Source: Nitrospinota bacterium (GTDB lineage: Bacteria > UBA8248). Taken from it: a stretch of 37,387 nt of DNA. A model generated the notes under the pieces. The model was not told where the DNA came from and did no database searches. It saw only the letters and a list, made by a program, of their open reading frames with translations. The position numbers and the translations under genes were made by a program. Shown in pieces: positions 17,129-25,753 of the stretch (position 1 is its first letter; every line of letters starts with the position of its first letter). The stretch spans positions 16,131 to 53,517 of the forward strand of contig JAPOYD010000025.1 of the NCBI GenBank assembly GCA_026706735.1, read 5' to 3'.

Positions 17129-17998
17129 ATGGAAGTTACCGCTCAGATGGTCAAGGAGTTGAGAACCCGCACCGGTGCGGGCGTCATGGATTGCAAGGAA
17201 GCCCTCAAGGAGAATGAGGGGGATTTTGAAGAGGCGGTGCGTTATTTGCGGGAAAAAGGACTTTCCAGCGCCGCCAAAAAGGCAGGGCGTACGGCGAGTG
17301 AGGGGCAGGTATACGCTTCCCTCGGAGAAGACGGGCGCATGGGCGCCATCGTCGAGGTGAATTGCGAGACCGATTTCGTGGCCCGCACGGAGGATTTTCA
17401 GGCGCTTCTCGAAACCGTCGCGAGCCACGTGAAGGACAATGGAGGAGAAAATCTCGCCGAGGCGTTGAAAGAGGTGACCACGGAGTCTATCGCCAAACTG
17501 GGCGAGAACATCGTCGTCGCTCGCGGGGAGCGTCTCACCTTGGGAAACGGCGACTCGGGCAAGGTGGTTTCCTATATTCATCCAGGCGGCCGGATAGGCG
17601 TTTTGCTTGAGGTGAAATGTGAAACGCCCGGGAATGCGGGTGATGCCGCATTTATCGAGACTGCGCGCGATTTGGCGATGCACATTGCGGCGAGCAGCCC
17701 CCAGTTCCTCTCCGAGGATCAGGTGCCGGAAGTGGTTCTCCAGAGTGAGCGCGAGATTCTTCTGGCCCAGCAGAAGGATTCCGGAAAGCCCGAGAACATT
17801 CTGGAGAAAATCGTCGAAGGGCGCATCAAGAAGTACAAAAAAGAGATTTGCCTGCTCGATCAGCCGTTCGTCAAGGACCCCGACAAGACGGTTCAAGCGT
17901 ATCTCAAGGATAGAAGCGCAGAGTCGGGAGAGGATATTCGGGTTTCTTCTTGGGCTCGCTTCCAACTCGGCGAACTTTCCGCGTCGGATGATGGGTAG
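17129..17998 (+). CDS. tsf: elongation factor Ts
   Basis: Guanine-nucleotide exchange factor for EF-Tu. 289 residues. The N-terminal UBA-like part has ELRTRTGAGVMDCKEAL, and the core contact motif TDFVAR is at 81-86. The repeat NILEKIVEGRIKKYKKEICL and the closing DKTVQAYLKD follow. GAGGAGAGG lies upstream of the ATG. The last 25 residues are more divergent than the rest. Confidence 0.97.
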   Translation: MEVTAQMVKELRTRTGAGVMDCKEALKENEGDFEEAVRYLREKGLSSAAKKAGRTASEGQVYASLGEDGRMGAIVEVNCETDFVARTEDFQALLETVASHVKDNGGENLAEALKEVTTESIAKLGENIVVARGERLTLGNGDSGKVVSYIHPGGRIGVLLEVKCETPGNAGDAAFIETARDLAMHIAASSPQFLSEDQVPEVVLQSEREILLAQQKDSGKPENILEKIVEGRIKKYKKEICLLDQPFVKDPDKTVQAYLKDRSAESGEDIRVSSWARFQLGELSASDDG

Positions 17999-18060
17999 GC
18001 CCTTCTGACGCATGATTCGCACCGCCCGTTGTCATTGGCTTGAAATTATTGGGGATGTCC

Positions 18061-18789
18061 ATGCGCGGCGACCTGCGATTCAAGAGGATCCTGCTCAAAC
18101 TCTCAGGCGAAGCCCTGGGAGGAGAACTTCAGTACGGGATCGACCATAACGTCGTTGACGACATAGCGCAGGAAATCCATGAAATCCATACGATGGGAGT
18201 AGAAGTCACCATCGTCGTGGGTGGAGGGAACATCTTCCGGGGCGCCGCCGCCGCCGCTGCCGGGATGGAGCGCACAAACGCCGACTATATGGGCATGCTC
18301 GGCACGGTCATCAACGCGTTGGCCCTTCAGCACGCTCTCGAAAAGGCGGGACTCGCCACGCGCGTCCAGAGCGCTATACACATGGCCGAATTGTGCGAGC
18401 CCTACATCAGAAGGCGTGCGATCCGCCACATGGAAAAAGGACGGGTCGTCATTTTCGCCGGCGGCACCGGAAATCCCTACTTCACAACGGACACCACCGC
18501 GAGCCTCAGAGCCATAGAAGTGGGTGCGCAGTGCATTCTCAAAGCCACGAACGTGGATGGTGTTTTCTCCGCCGACCCCCACCAAGACGATACGGCCGAG
18601 TTCATCGATCAGTTGACGTATATCGAGGTGCTCAATCGCCAACTCGCCGTCATGGACACCACCGCCGTGAGCTTGTGCATGGACAATAATTTGCCCATTA
18701 TTGTCTTTAACCTGCTAAAGCCCGGCAACATCCGCCGCGTAGTGGAGGGCAAGCAGGTGGGGACCTTGGTGAAGGCCGCCGAGGTTTGA
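18061..18789 (+). CDS. pyrH: UMP kinase
   Basis: Hexameric amino-acid-kinase-fold enzyme that phosphorylates UMP to UDP. 242 residues. The motifs are [43 protein letters not shown] and [17 protein letters not shown] 18061 is chosen because GGGG sits six bases upstream and the family starts close to this point; ATG 18055 and TTG 18040 are in frame but less likely. A run of four Ala codons after the nucleotide loop is slightly unusual. It lies between tsf and frr as in most bacteria. Confidence 0.96.
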   Translation: MRGDLRFKRILLKLSGEALGGELQYGIDHNVVDDIAQEIHEIHTMGVEVTIVVGGGNIFRGAAAAAAGMERTNADYMGMLGTVINALALQHALEKAGLATRVQSAIHMAELCEPYIRRRAIRHMEKGRVVIFAGGTGNPYFTTDTTASLRAIEVGAQCILKATNVDGVFSADPHQDDTAEFIDQLTYIEVLNRQLAVMDTTAVSLCMDNNLPIIVFNLLKPGNIRRVVEGKQVGTLVKAAEV

Positions 18790-18889
18790 TGCGTTGCGGA
18801 TCGTGTCTACCCGAATTCAGCACGCGCGAGGATTTGACCAAGGGTGTGGGATGATGATCTTGTGTTTGTAACACAGGGGGAGATGGTTC

Positions 18890-19444
18890 ATGGATGAGGT
18901 TCTCGCCGCGTTAAGGAATAGAATGCAGTCCACGTTGGAGTCATACAAGTCCGAAATTGCCCGTGTGCGAACCGGTCGCGCTTCCACGAATCTCATCAGT
19001 GGCGTGATGGTCGACTACTATGGTATGTCCACGCCGCTGAATCAGCTTGCCACCCTGAACGTGCCCGAACCTCAACTCATCATCGTTCAACCTTTCGACA
19101 TTAACTCGCTGGGCGACATCGAAAAGGCGATTCAATCGGCGGAGTTGGGCCTGAATCCTTCGAACGACGGCAAGATTATCCGCGTGCCGGTGCCGGCGCT
19201 CACGGAAGAACGCCGCAAGGAGATGGTGAAACTGCTCAAGAAGATGACCGAAGAACACAAGGTAGCGCTTCGCAACATTCGGCGCGATGGCAACGATGAC
19301 ATGAAAAACCTCGAGAAGAGCAAAGAGATTACCGAGGATGGCCTCAGAAAAGGACAGGGGGATGTCCAGAAGCTGACCGATCAGTTCGTCTCCGAATTGG
19401 ACGACTTGCTTTCGGCAAAAGAGAAAGAGATTCTTGAGGTCTAG
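18890..19444 (+). CDS. frr: ribosome recycling factor
   Basis: Splits the post-termination ribosome together with EF-G. 184 residues, family length. VRTGRASTNLISGVMVDYYG, TPLNQLATLNVPEPQL, LNPSNDGKIIRVPVPALTEERR and VALRNIRRDGND are all present. The Shine-Dalgarno GGGGGAGA (18876-18883) directly follows a perfect small hairpin, TGTGTT-TGT-AACACA (18861-18875), in the 100-base gap after pyrH. Confidence 0.97.
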   Translation: MDEVLAALRNRMQSTLESYKSEIARVRTGRASTNLISGVMVDYYGMSTPLNQLATLNVPEPQLIIVQPFDINSLGDIEKAIQSAELGLNPSNDGKIIRVPVPALTEERRKEMVKLLKKMTEEHKVALRNIRRDGNDDMKNLEKSKEITEDGLRKGQGDVQKLTDQFVSELDDLLSAKEKEILEV

Positions 19445-19462
19445 TTTATCACCGGAGCGCGT

Positions 19463-20221
19463 ATGGAATCTCGCATCGACCCACGCATCGATCTCGAGCG
19501 GCTCCCGCGCCATATCGGCGTTATCATGGACGGCAACGGCCGCTGGGCCCAAAAGCGGTTCCTCCCCAGAGTCGCCGGCCACCGGGAGGGCGTGAAGTCC
19601 GTCGACAAGGTGGTGGCGCATGCGCGCCGCATCGGCGTCAAGGCCCTCACCCTGTACAGTTTTTCCCTGGAGAACTGGAACAGACCCAAAGACGAAGTAG
19701 ACGCGCTCATGGATATTCTGGCGGATTACCTCGAGCGCGAACTTCAGAGGATGCTCAGGGAGGGCATCCGTTTCAACACGATCGGGCACGAAGAGGATTT
19801 GCCCTTGTTTGCGCAGGAAATTGTCCAGCGCGTGAAGGAGCAGACGGCAGATCAGGACGGAATGGTTTTGACCTTGGCATTGAGCTACGGCGCACGCCGG
19901 GAAATTACTGACGCGGCGAGAGCTATATCCCGGGAAGTGCAAAAAGGCATTCTTCAGCCCGAGGAAATCGATGAGAATGACATCGAACGCCATCTGTACA
20001 CGGCGGATTTGCCCAAGCTCGACCTCTTGATCCGAACCAGCGGCGAACTCAGGCTTTCCAACTATCTTCTTTGGCAGGCGGCGTATGCGGAATTGTATTT
20101 TACGGATATCAAGTGGCCGGAATTCGCAGAACGCGAACTCGAAGACGCCATACTCGCCTATCAGTCCCGGGTGCGGAAATTCGGTCTCACCGAGGAGCAG
20201 TTCACGACTCGGAGAAACTAG
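19463..20221 (+). CDS. uppS: isoprenyl transferase (undecaprenyl diphosphate synthase family)
   Basis: Cis-prenyltransferase making the C55 lipid carrier for cell-wall and surface polysaccharide precursors. 252 residues. The N-terminal HIGVIMDGNGRWAQKR holds catalytic Asp23. YSFSLENWNRP and the C-terminal RTSGELRLSNYLLWQ and AELYFTDIKWPEF complete the signature. ATG 19463 is 18 bases after frr, and cdsA starts three bases after its stop, so it sits in the same operon. Confidence 0.97.
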   Translation: MESRIDPRIDLERLPRHIGVIMDGNGRWAQKRFLPRVAGHREGVKSVDKVVAHARRIGVKALTLYSFSLENWNRPKDEVDALMDILADYLERELQRMLREGIRFNTIGHEEDLPLFAQEIVQRVKEQTADQDGMVLTLALSYGARREITDAARAISREVQKGILQPEEIDENDIERHLYTADLPKLDLLIRTSGELRLSNYLLWQAAYAELYFTDIKWPEFAERELEDAILAYQSRVRKFGLTEEQFTTRRN

Positions 20222-20224
20222 GTT

Positions 20225-21016
20225 TTGACCCGCCTCATAAGCGCCCTGGTGCTCGCAGTACCCATTCTCGCCGTCTTGTTTTTTACCTCTTCGACCATTT
20301 TTCTCTGTGTGGTGCTTCTGCTCGTTTTTCGCGCAGGCTGGGAATTCCAGACCCTTGTCAACCTGTGCGGGTGGCGCGTGAGAGCATGGGAAGGAGCCCT
20401 GGATGCCTGTGCATTTGTGCTCGCCTTGTGGGTGGGTGGCGTTTTGCCGGTTTTGGTCCTCGCCGTTATCCTGCTTCGAGTCTTCCTCAAAGCGTTTTCA
20501 TACCAAGCCTTTCGAGAAAGCCTTTCCTTGACGGCGGTTTCGTTTCTCGGCGTGATTTGGGTGGGCGGCGCAGGTGGTTTTATCGCGCTTATCAGGACTT
20601 TTCCTGGTGGCATGGAGGCTATCTTCTTTTTGTTCGTCATCGTCTGGGCGAACGATATCGCGGCGATGTTCACAGGCAAGACGTTGGGGAAAAGAAAATT
20701 GGCGCCTAAAATCAGCCCCGGGAAAACCCTGGAGGGCGCAATCGGGGGAATCCTCGCGGGCGTGCTCGTCGGCGTGCTTACTACGCTCTGTATGGATGTT
20801 CCCGGGGTCGACCCGTGGCTCGCGATTCCTGTTTCAGTATGTATCGGGCTGTTCGCGCTGATAGGGGATTTGGGTGAATCGATCCTGAAGCGCGCAGCCG
20901 GGGAGAAAGACGCGTCGGACATCATTCCGGGTCATGGGGGCCTGCTCGATAGAATTGATGGTTTGCTCATGGCGGGTCCTGCGTTTTATGGTTACTTGTA
21001 TTGGGTACGGTTTTGA
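20225..21016 (+). CDS. cdsA: phosphatidate cytidylyltransferase (CDP-diacylglycerol synthase)
   Basis: Integral membrane enzyme that makes CDP-diacylglycerol from phosphatidate and CTP. 263 residues with about seven hydrophobic helices. The family signature lies near the C-terminus: ESILKRAAGEKDASDIIPGH followed by GGLLDRIDGL; KISPGKTLEGAIGG precedes it. It begins at TTG 20225, three bases after the uppS stop, with no other in-frame start near the first helix. Together with pgpA downstream, it supplies two steps of phosphatidylglycerol synthesis. Confidence 0.95.
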   Translation: MTRLISALVLAVPILAVLFFTSSTIFLCVVLLLVFRAGWEFQTLVNLCGWRVRAWEGALDACAFVLALWVGGVLPVLVLAVILLRVFLKAFSYQAFRESLSLTAVSFLGVIWVGGAGGFIALIRTFPGGMEAIFFLFVIVWANDIAAMFTGKTLGKRKLAPKISPGKTLEGAIGGILAGVLVGVLTTLCMDVPGVDPWLAIPVSVCIGLFALIGDLGESILKRAAGEKDASDIIPGHGGLLDRIDGLLMAGPAFYGYLYWVRF

Positions 21017-21044
21017 GTCACCGCGCATCGGGGGTGAGCGTGTA

Positions 21045-22214
21045 ATGGAGCGGCGAAAAATCTCCATATTGGGTTCTACCGGCAGCATCGGGGAAAACGC
21101 TCTTGATGTTGTGGCGCAGTTTCCCGACAGAATCGATGTGGTGGCGCTTGCCGCCGGAAGGAACTGGGAGCGGCTCGTTGAGCAGGCGAAGCGGTTTCGG
21201 CCTGATATTGTATCTGTGGCCGATGATAGGGACGCGACGCGTGTTGCGGGTGCGCTCTCTACCAAAATCAAGGTGCTTTCGGGGGAGGAGGGTTTGAGGG
21301 AAGTGGCCGCGGGTGCGGGCGCGGGCCTCGTTGTATCCGCCTTGGTGGGCGCGGCAGGACTCCCGCCCACGCTTGCCGCCATCGACGCAGGCGCCTCGAT
21401 CGCGCTTGCGAACAAAGAAGTGCTGGTCATGGCGGGGGAGCTTGTGATGTCGCGCGTTTCGGCTCTTGGAGTCGAATTGCTCCCGGTCGATAGCGAGCAT
21501 GCGGGCGTGGCGCAAGCGCTGGCCGACAGGCCACAGTCCCAGGTGGAGCGGATCGTGCTTACGGCGTCGGGCGGACCTTTTCGGAACCATTCGATCGCGG
21601 CGATGAAGAAAGTGTGCCTTGAAGAGGCATTGAATCATCCGAACTGGAAAATGGGGCCCAAGATAACGATAGATTCCGCGTCCATGATGAACAAAGGTTT
21701 TGAAATCATCGAGGCGCGCTGGCTGTTCGGTCTGAAGCCGGAACAAGTGGACGTGCTGGTTCACCCGCAAAGCATCGTGCACGCCATGGTGGAATTCGTC
21801 GACGGGAGCTACATGGCGCAAATGAGCATGCCCGACATGCGGATTCCCATCGCACAGGCCATTTTTTCTCCGGAAAGGTTGCCCATCGAGGCGCCGAGAC
21901 TCGATTTGGGGCAGATTGGTTCCCTGACGTTCGAAGCGCCGGATACGGAGCGATTTCCCTGCCTCACTCATGCGAAAGACGCGATGCGCGAAGGAGGAAC
22001 GGCCCCCGCCGTCCTCAATGCGGCGAACGAGATTGCCGTCGCTTCGTTCCTGTCGGGCGCATCGAAATTCATGGATATACCGGATGTGGTGGGAGCGGCA
22101 TTGCAGGCTCACGAGAAGATGAAGGCGGATGATTTGGAGACGATTCTGGAGGTGGATCGCTGGGCGAGAGAGTACGCCTCCTCCCGGCTGAACGGAACCC
22201 TCATAAGCCAGTAA
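21045..22214 (+). CDS. dxr: 1-deoxy-D-xylulose-5-phosphate reductoisomerase
   Basis: First committed step of the MEP isoprenoid pathway (DXP to MEP, NADPH, divalent metal). 389 residues from ATG 21045, preceded by GGGGGTGAG; the longer frame back to 20934 overlaps cdsA and is not conserved. GSTGSIGENALDVV is the NADPH loop. ALANKEVLVMAGEL, PVDSEH (metal-binding acids) and HPNWKMGPKITIDSASMMNK form the active site. It supplies the precursor used by uppS. In many proteobacteria rseP and bamA follow dxr; here pgpA does. Confidence 0.97.
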   Translation: MERRKISILGSTGSIGENALDVVAQFPDRIDVVALAAGRNWERLVEQAKRFRPDIVSVADDRDATRVAGALSTKIKVLSGEEGLREVAAGAGAGLVVSALVGAAGLPPTLAAIDAGASIALANKEVLVMAGELVMSRVSALGVELLPVDSEHAGVAQALADRPQSQVERIVLTASGGPFRNHSIAAMKKVCLEEALNHPNWKMGPKITIDSASMMNKGFEIIEARWLFGLKPEQVDVLVHPQSIVHAMVEFVDGSYMAQMSMPDMRIPIAQAIFSPERLPIEAPRLDLGQIGSLTFEAPDTERFPCLTHAKDAMREGGTAPAVLNAANEIAVASFLSGASKFMDIPDVVGAALQAHEKMKADDLETILEVDRWAREYASSRLNGTLISQ

Positions 22215-22219
22215 AGTCA

Positions 22220-22690
22220 ATGAGCCATCAAGACGAGAGCGAGGCCTTGCCCCGGCTTGTCGCCACGTTGGGCGGACTTGGGCTGGTTCCTGTGGCCCCG
22301 GGTACGGTCGCTTCTCTCGTCGCCGTTGTGGCGTATTTTCTGTTTTATCAGATCAACCCCTATGTTCCCCTCTTGCTTCTGTTCTTTCTGATCCCCGTCG
22401 CCGTATGGGGGTCCGGTAAATATGAAGCGAGTACAGGCCGGCAAGACCCCCCGGAAATCGTCGTGGATGAATGGGTGGGCCAGTTTATCTGCTTCATCGG
22501 GGTCGAGCCGAGCCTGAGCGCTCTGGCAGCGGGCTTTTTCCTTTTTCGTATTTTTGACATTATCAAGTTGCCGCCGGTTCGACGCCTCGAAGAGCTGCCG
22601 AATGGCGTGGGCGTCGTGGCGGACGACGTCGCCGCGGGAATTCTTGGCTGGGTAATCTTGTCCGGTTTGTCGTACTTGGAAGTGGTTTGA
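22220..22690 (+). CDS. pgpA: phosphatidylglycerophosphatase A
   Basis: Membrane phosphatase removing phosphate from phosphatidylglycerophosphate. 156 residues with three to four helices. The family residues are visible: GLVPVAPGTVASL near the N-terminus, DPPEIVVDEWVGQF, FRIFDIIKLPPVRRLEELPN and GVVADDVAAGILG. ATG 22220 is five bases after dxr. Its stop overlaps an alternative TTG start for cinA. Confidence 0.95.
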   Translation: MSHQDESEALPRLVATLGGLGLVPVAPGTVASLVAVVAYFLFYQINPYVPLLLLFFLIPVAVWGSGKYEASTGRQDPPEIVVDEWVGQFICFIGVEPSLSALAAGFFLFRIFDIIKLPPVRRLEELPNGVGVVADDVAAGILGWVILSGLSYLEVV

Positions 22691-22710
22691 TTTCCGGGGA
22701 GTACAGGGAA

Positions 22711-23202
22711 ATGGCGGAGTCCGTAGAAGAGTGGCTCGGGGCGTATCTAAGTGATAAAGGCTGGCGCATCGCCACGGCGGAGAGTTGCACGGGCGGCCTC
22801 ATAGCCAGCCGCATCACCGATATTTCCGGAAGTTCCGCTTATTTTGAGCAGGGTTTCGTCACCTATAGCAACGAAGCGAAAATGACGCTTCTGGGCGTAT
22901 CGAAAGATATCGTGGCGACCGAGGGCGGGCCGGGAGCGGTGAGCGAAGCCTGCGCGCGCGCCATGGCGGAGGGTGCTCGTGCGGCGACGGGGAGCGAAGT
23001 CGGACTCTCCGTTACGGGCATTGCCGGTCCCACGGGGGGAACTCCCGAGAAACCGGTGGGAACGGTGTATATGGCCGTCGCCACGCTTTCCGGCACTACT
23101 TGCCGTCATCACCTGTTCGAAGGCTCCCGTCTGGAAGTGAAGGCCCAGACGGCGCAGGCTGCGCTCGATATGGCGCGCGATGCCCTGGAGGTGTGCGGCT
23201 GA
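22711..23202 (+). CDS. CinA-family protein, C-terminal (NMN deamidase) domain only
   Basis: About 163 residues covering only the CinA C-terminal domain: ATAESCTGGLIASRITD, GSSAYFEQGFVTYSNEAK, GGPGAVSEACARAMAEGA and SVTGIAGPTGGTPEKPVGTV. Single-domain PncC-type proteins deamidate nicotinamide mononucleotide to recycle pyridine nucleotides. ATG 22711 has GGGGAG nine bases upstream. TTG 22687, overlapping the pgpA stop by four bases, is an alternative that adds eight residues. The N-terminal MoCF-like domain of full-length CinA is absent. It lies upstream of thpR and recA, a common order. Confidence 0.92.
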   Translation: MAESVEEWLGAYLSDKGWRIATAESCTGGLIASRITDISGSSAYFEQGFVTYSNEAKMTLLGVSKDIVATEGGPGAVSEACARAMAEGARAATGSEVGLSVTGIAGPTGGTPEKPVGTVYMAVATLSGTTCRHHLFEGSRLEVKAQTAQAALDMARDALEVCG

Positions 23203-23295
23203 AAAGAAATAATGCACGAGATTTTACATTATCCACGTGAAGCTGGCGTTCTCGCGATTCGGTGGATGTCGCCGGTCCTGTGAAGGAGATTCTCC

Positions 23296-23871
23296 ATGCG
23301 CGCGTTTTTGGCGATTCCGTTCAGCCCGGATGAACACGAAAAGCTGGAATCGCTTCAAGAATCGCTTGCCACAATGCCGGCTCTTGATGATTTCCGCTGG
23401 ATGAGGCCGAAGAACATCCATATCACACTGCGTTTTTTGGGCGACATTGAGGATGCGCAGGCCGAGGTAGCCGCAGAGGCGCTGCGCCGTGCGGGCGAGG
23501 GTGCCTCTGCTTTCGATATTTCGGTCGATCGTTTTGGCGTTTTCCCGCATCTCAAGCGTCCCAACGTGCTCTGGGCGGGGCCCTCGGAATTGCCGGAACC
23601 ACTGGCAAAACTCGAGTCCCATCTTTCTCGTTATCTGGCCGAAGCGGGGTTTCCCCCCGGCGAAGGACGATTCCGCCCGCATTTAACGATAGCCCGCCGC
23701 CGGTCCAGCGACCGCCCACCGGCAGGACTCGAGGGAGAGCTTGAAATCGCCGAACAGCGATGGTTGACGCCCCCTCTCTTCTGCCGTGCGCGCGAGGCGG
23801 TCTTGTTCAGGAGCGAACTCAACCCCTCTGGCGCCATTCACAGCGTGCTGGAAAAAGTGACTTTTCACTAG
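23296..23871 (+). CDS. thpR: RNA 2',3'-cyclic phosphodiesterase
   Basis: 2H phosphoesterase (formerly 2'-5' RNA ligase LigT) that opens 2',3'-cyclic RNA ends. 191 residues. The two catalytic HxTx motifs are HITL (His42, Thr44) and HLTI (His129, Thr131). MRAFLAIPFSP opens the protein as in the family. GGAGA lies upstream of the ATG. It sits between cinA and recA, as in many deltaproteobacteria-like genomes. Confidence 0.95.
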   Translation: MRAFLAIPFSPDEHEKLESLQESLATMPALDDFRWMRPKNIHITLRFLGDIEDAQAEVAAEALRRAGEGASAFDISVDRFGVFPHLKRPNVLWAGPSELPEPLAKLESHLSRYLAEAGFPPGEGRFRPHLTIARRRSSDRPPAGLEGELEIAEQRWLTPPLFCRAREAVLFRSELNPSGAIHSVLEKVTFH

Positions 23872-24315
23872 GCGCGGCTGGCGGTTCACCCGCCTCGTGG
23901 CGTCTGATACCACCCGGAACTACAAGCGCTGAAAATCCGCCAACTTGTATTGAAGCACTTTTTTCGATGAATACAGGGGTCAACCTTAACGATGTGTGGA
24001 ACCCACCAAAGAATTGTATTTTGCTCATGAACACCCCATTCTCGCCCGCAATTAGAGGGGGAAATAGCTTTCTTATAAGAATTTTCGCTTTTTATACTTG
24101 ATCTGCGAGGCTGTTTCACGTATATTTAGCGAAAATCAACCACCGCCGTAGTTGGGAACCATGGATAGACAAGGGAATGGGGTTTTCTCCACAAAAGCAC
24201 GTTTGGAAGTAGTGGTGTTTGCCGTATTGCAGAAAATGGATCGATCCCCTACATTCACTCTATGTCCGCCATCGCCCGAACCGGTGCGCATTCCTCCATC
24301 CAAGGGAGTTTTCCG
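23872..24315 (+). promoter_or_regulatory. thpR-recA intergenic region
   Basis: 444 bases without a supported gene, more AT-rich than its flanks. It contains the perfect 12-base palindrome TTCTTATAAGAA (24070-24081), a -10-like TATACT (24093-24098), and a 9-base inverted repeat ATTTTCGCT / AGCGAAAAT (24081-24089 and 24128-24136). No classical LexA boxes (CTGT-N8-ACAG, or GTTC-N7-GTTC) were found. The recA promoter is probably here, but its control cannot be named. Short open frames on both strands look like chance. Confidence 0.4.
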
Positions 24316-25416
24316 ATGAACCTCAAAAACGGGTCCCCCTCCGAGAAATCCGAGAACCCGCAAGGGCGTGAGCGCCGTGAAAAGGCGCTGGACATGGCAT
24401 TCAACCAGATCAACCGCCAATTCGGCAAAGGCTCCATCATGCGCCTGGGCGAAGGGCCGGGCGTGGAGGCGATTCCGGCCATTTCTACGGGTTCGGTATC
24501 GCTCGACGCCGCCCTGGGCTGCGGAGGCGTGCCGCGCGGACGCATCGTGGAGATATTCGGCCCCGAGTCCTCGGGCAAGACGACCATCGCGCTGCAAATC
24601 ATCGCGGAAGTGCAGCGGGGCGGCGGAATGGCCGCCTTCGTGGATGCGGAACACGCGCTGGATCCGATTTACGCCAAGGCGCTCGGTGTGCAGACGGACA
24701 ACCTCATCGTCTCCCAGCCCGATACGGGCGAGCAGGCCCTGGAGATAGCCGAGATTCTGACGAGCAGCGGCTCGCTCGACGTGGTCGTCATCGACTCCGT
24801 GGCCGCTTTGGTGCCCAAGGCGGAACTCGAAGGAGACATGGGGGACCACCACGTCGGCCTCCAGGCGCGGCTCATGAGTCAGGCGCTTCGCAAGCTCACG
24901 GGCGTGGTGCACCGCAGCAACACGTGTTTCATCTTCATCAATCAGATTCGCATGAAAATCGGCGTGATGTTCGGGAATCCGGAAACCACTTCAGGCGGAA
25001 ACGCGCTTAAATTCTACTCCTCCGTGCGCCTGGACATCCGGCGCATCGCCGCGATCAAGGAAGGTGAGAACAATGTTGGCAACAGGACGCGGGTGCGCGT
25101 GGTGAAGAACAAGCTCGCTCCCCCGTTCCGCACGGCGGAATTCGACATCATGTTCGGGCGTGGCGTCTCAAGAGAAGGCGACGTGCTCGATTTGGCCGTC
25201 GAAAAAGGCATCGTCGCCAAGACGGGGGCATGGTATTCCTACGGCGAGGAGCGCATCGGCCAGGGGCGCGAGAACGTGAAGCGATTCTTGAGCGAGAACG
25301 CGGATATTTTCTCGGAAATCGACGGTCAGGTACGCGCCGCCGTCGGAATCGGCGCGCCGAAAGCGGTTGCAGAGGCTAAAGAGACGCCCCAGGCGCAGGC
25401 GGCGACGCCGAAATAA
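24316..25416 (+). CDS. recA: recombinase RecA
   Basis: Strand-exchange ATPase and LexA co-protease. 366 residues. Walker [10 protein letters not shown] at 82-90, [15 protein letters not shown] before it, [10 protein letters not shown] and the L2-loop region [19 protein letters not shown] after it. ATG 24316 has AGGGAG seven bases upstream; the longer frame to 24262 is unlikely. The short C-terminal tail is Ala-rich and not strongly acidic. The usual followers recX and alaS are absent; instead a broken permease and pyc on the other strand begin within 20 bases, which marks a rearrangement point. Confidence 0.97.
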   Translation: MNLKNGSPSEKSENPQGRERREKALDMAFNQINRQFGKGSIMRLGEGPGVEAIPAISTGSVSLDAALGCGGVPRGRIVEIFGPESSGKTTIALQIIAEVQRGGGMAAFVDAEHALDPIYAKALGVQTDNLIVSQPDTGEQALEIAEILTSSGSLDVVVIDSVAALVPKAELEGDMGDHHVGLQARLMSQALRKLTGVVHRSNTCFIFINQIRMKIGVMFGNPETTSGGNALKFYSSVRLDIRRIAAIKEGENNVGNRTRVRVVKNKLAPPFRTAEFDIMFGRGVSREGDVLDLAVEKGIVAKTGAWYSYGEERIGQGRENVKRFLSENADIFSEIDGQVRAAVGIGAPKAVAEAKETPQAQAATPK

Positions 25417-25434
25417 GAGACGGAAACGCTATGA

Positions 25435-25740
25435 TCAGCGAGCCTTGAATCGTGGGTCCAGGTAATTCCGCAAGCAGTCTCCGACCAGATTGGTCGCCAT
25501 CACCGTAATTGTTATGGCAAGACCGGGAAAAGTAACAATCCACCCGGACACAGCAATATAAATGCGCCCTTCGCTCAAAAGGCCGCCCCGGGTTGGTGTC
25601 GGCGGCGGCACGCCCAGCCCAAAAAATTGAGTCCAGCTTCGATGACGTCATACGCCCCAGAAAAAGGGAGCCTATGATAATGATGGGGCCATGACGTTGG
25701 GAAGGATATGGCGAAAAATAATACGGCTGTGGCTGCTGCC
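25435..25740 (-). pseudogene. decayed C-terminal fragment of an OppC/DppC-type ABC transporter permease
   Basis: Read on the minus strand from about 25740, three frames together give the C-terminal third of a peptide/opine permease: SRIIFRHILPNVMAP, then (shifted) DVIEAGLNFLG, then (shifted) GLGVPPPTPTRGGLLSEGR and FPGLAITITVMATNLVGDCL, ending NYLDPRFKAR and TGA at 25435-25437. The frame breaks lie at short homopolymers near 25685-25688, 25655-25658 and 25618-25626, and an in-frame TAG follows the first. The upstream two thirds of the gene are gone: the fragment starts about 14 bases from the end of pyc. It is a remnant, not a functional gene; indels from assembly error are possible but would not explain the missing N-terminus. 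Confidence 0.85.
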
Positions 25741-25753
25741 GTAATCCGCCGCG

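Noticed and set aside
23886..24119. Short open frames in the thpR-recA spacer
   Set aside because: No start signals, no conserved motifs, and overlapping frames on both strands of similar length suggest chance.
25376..25651. A 91-codon minus-strand frame downstream of recA
   Set aside because: It is the wrong frame through the permease remnant and also runs into recA; its translation matches nothing, whereas the frame-corrected reading matches OppC/DppC.
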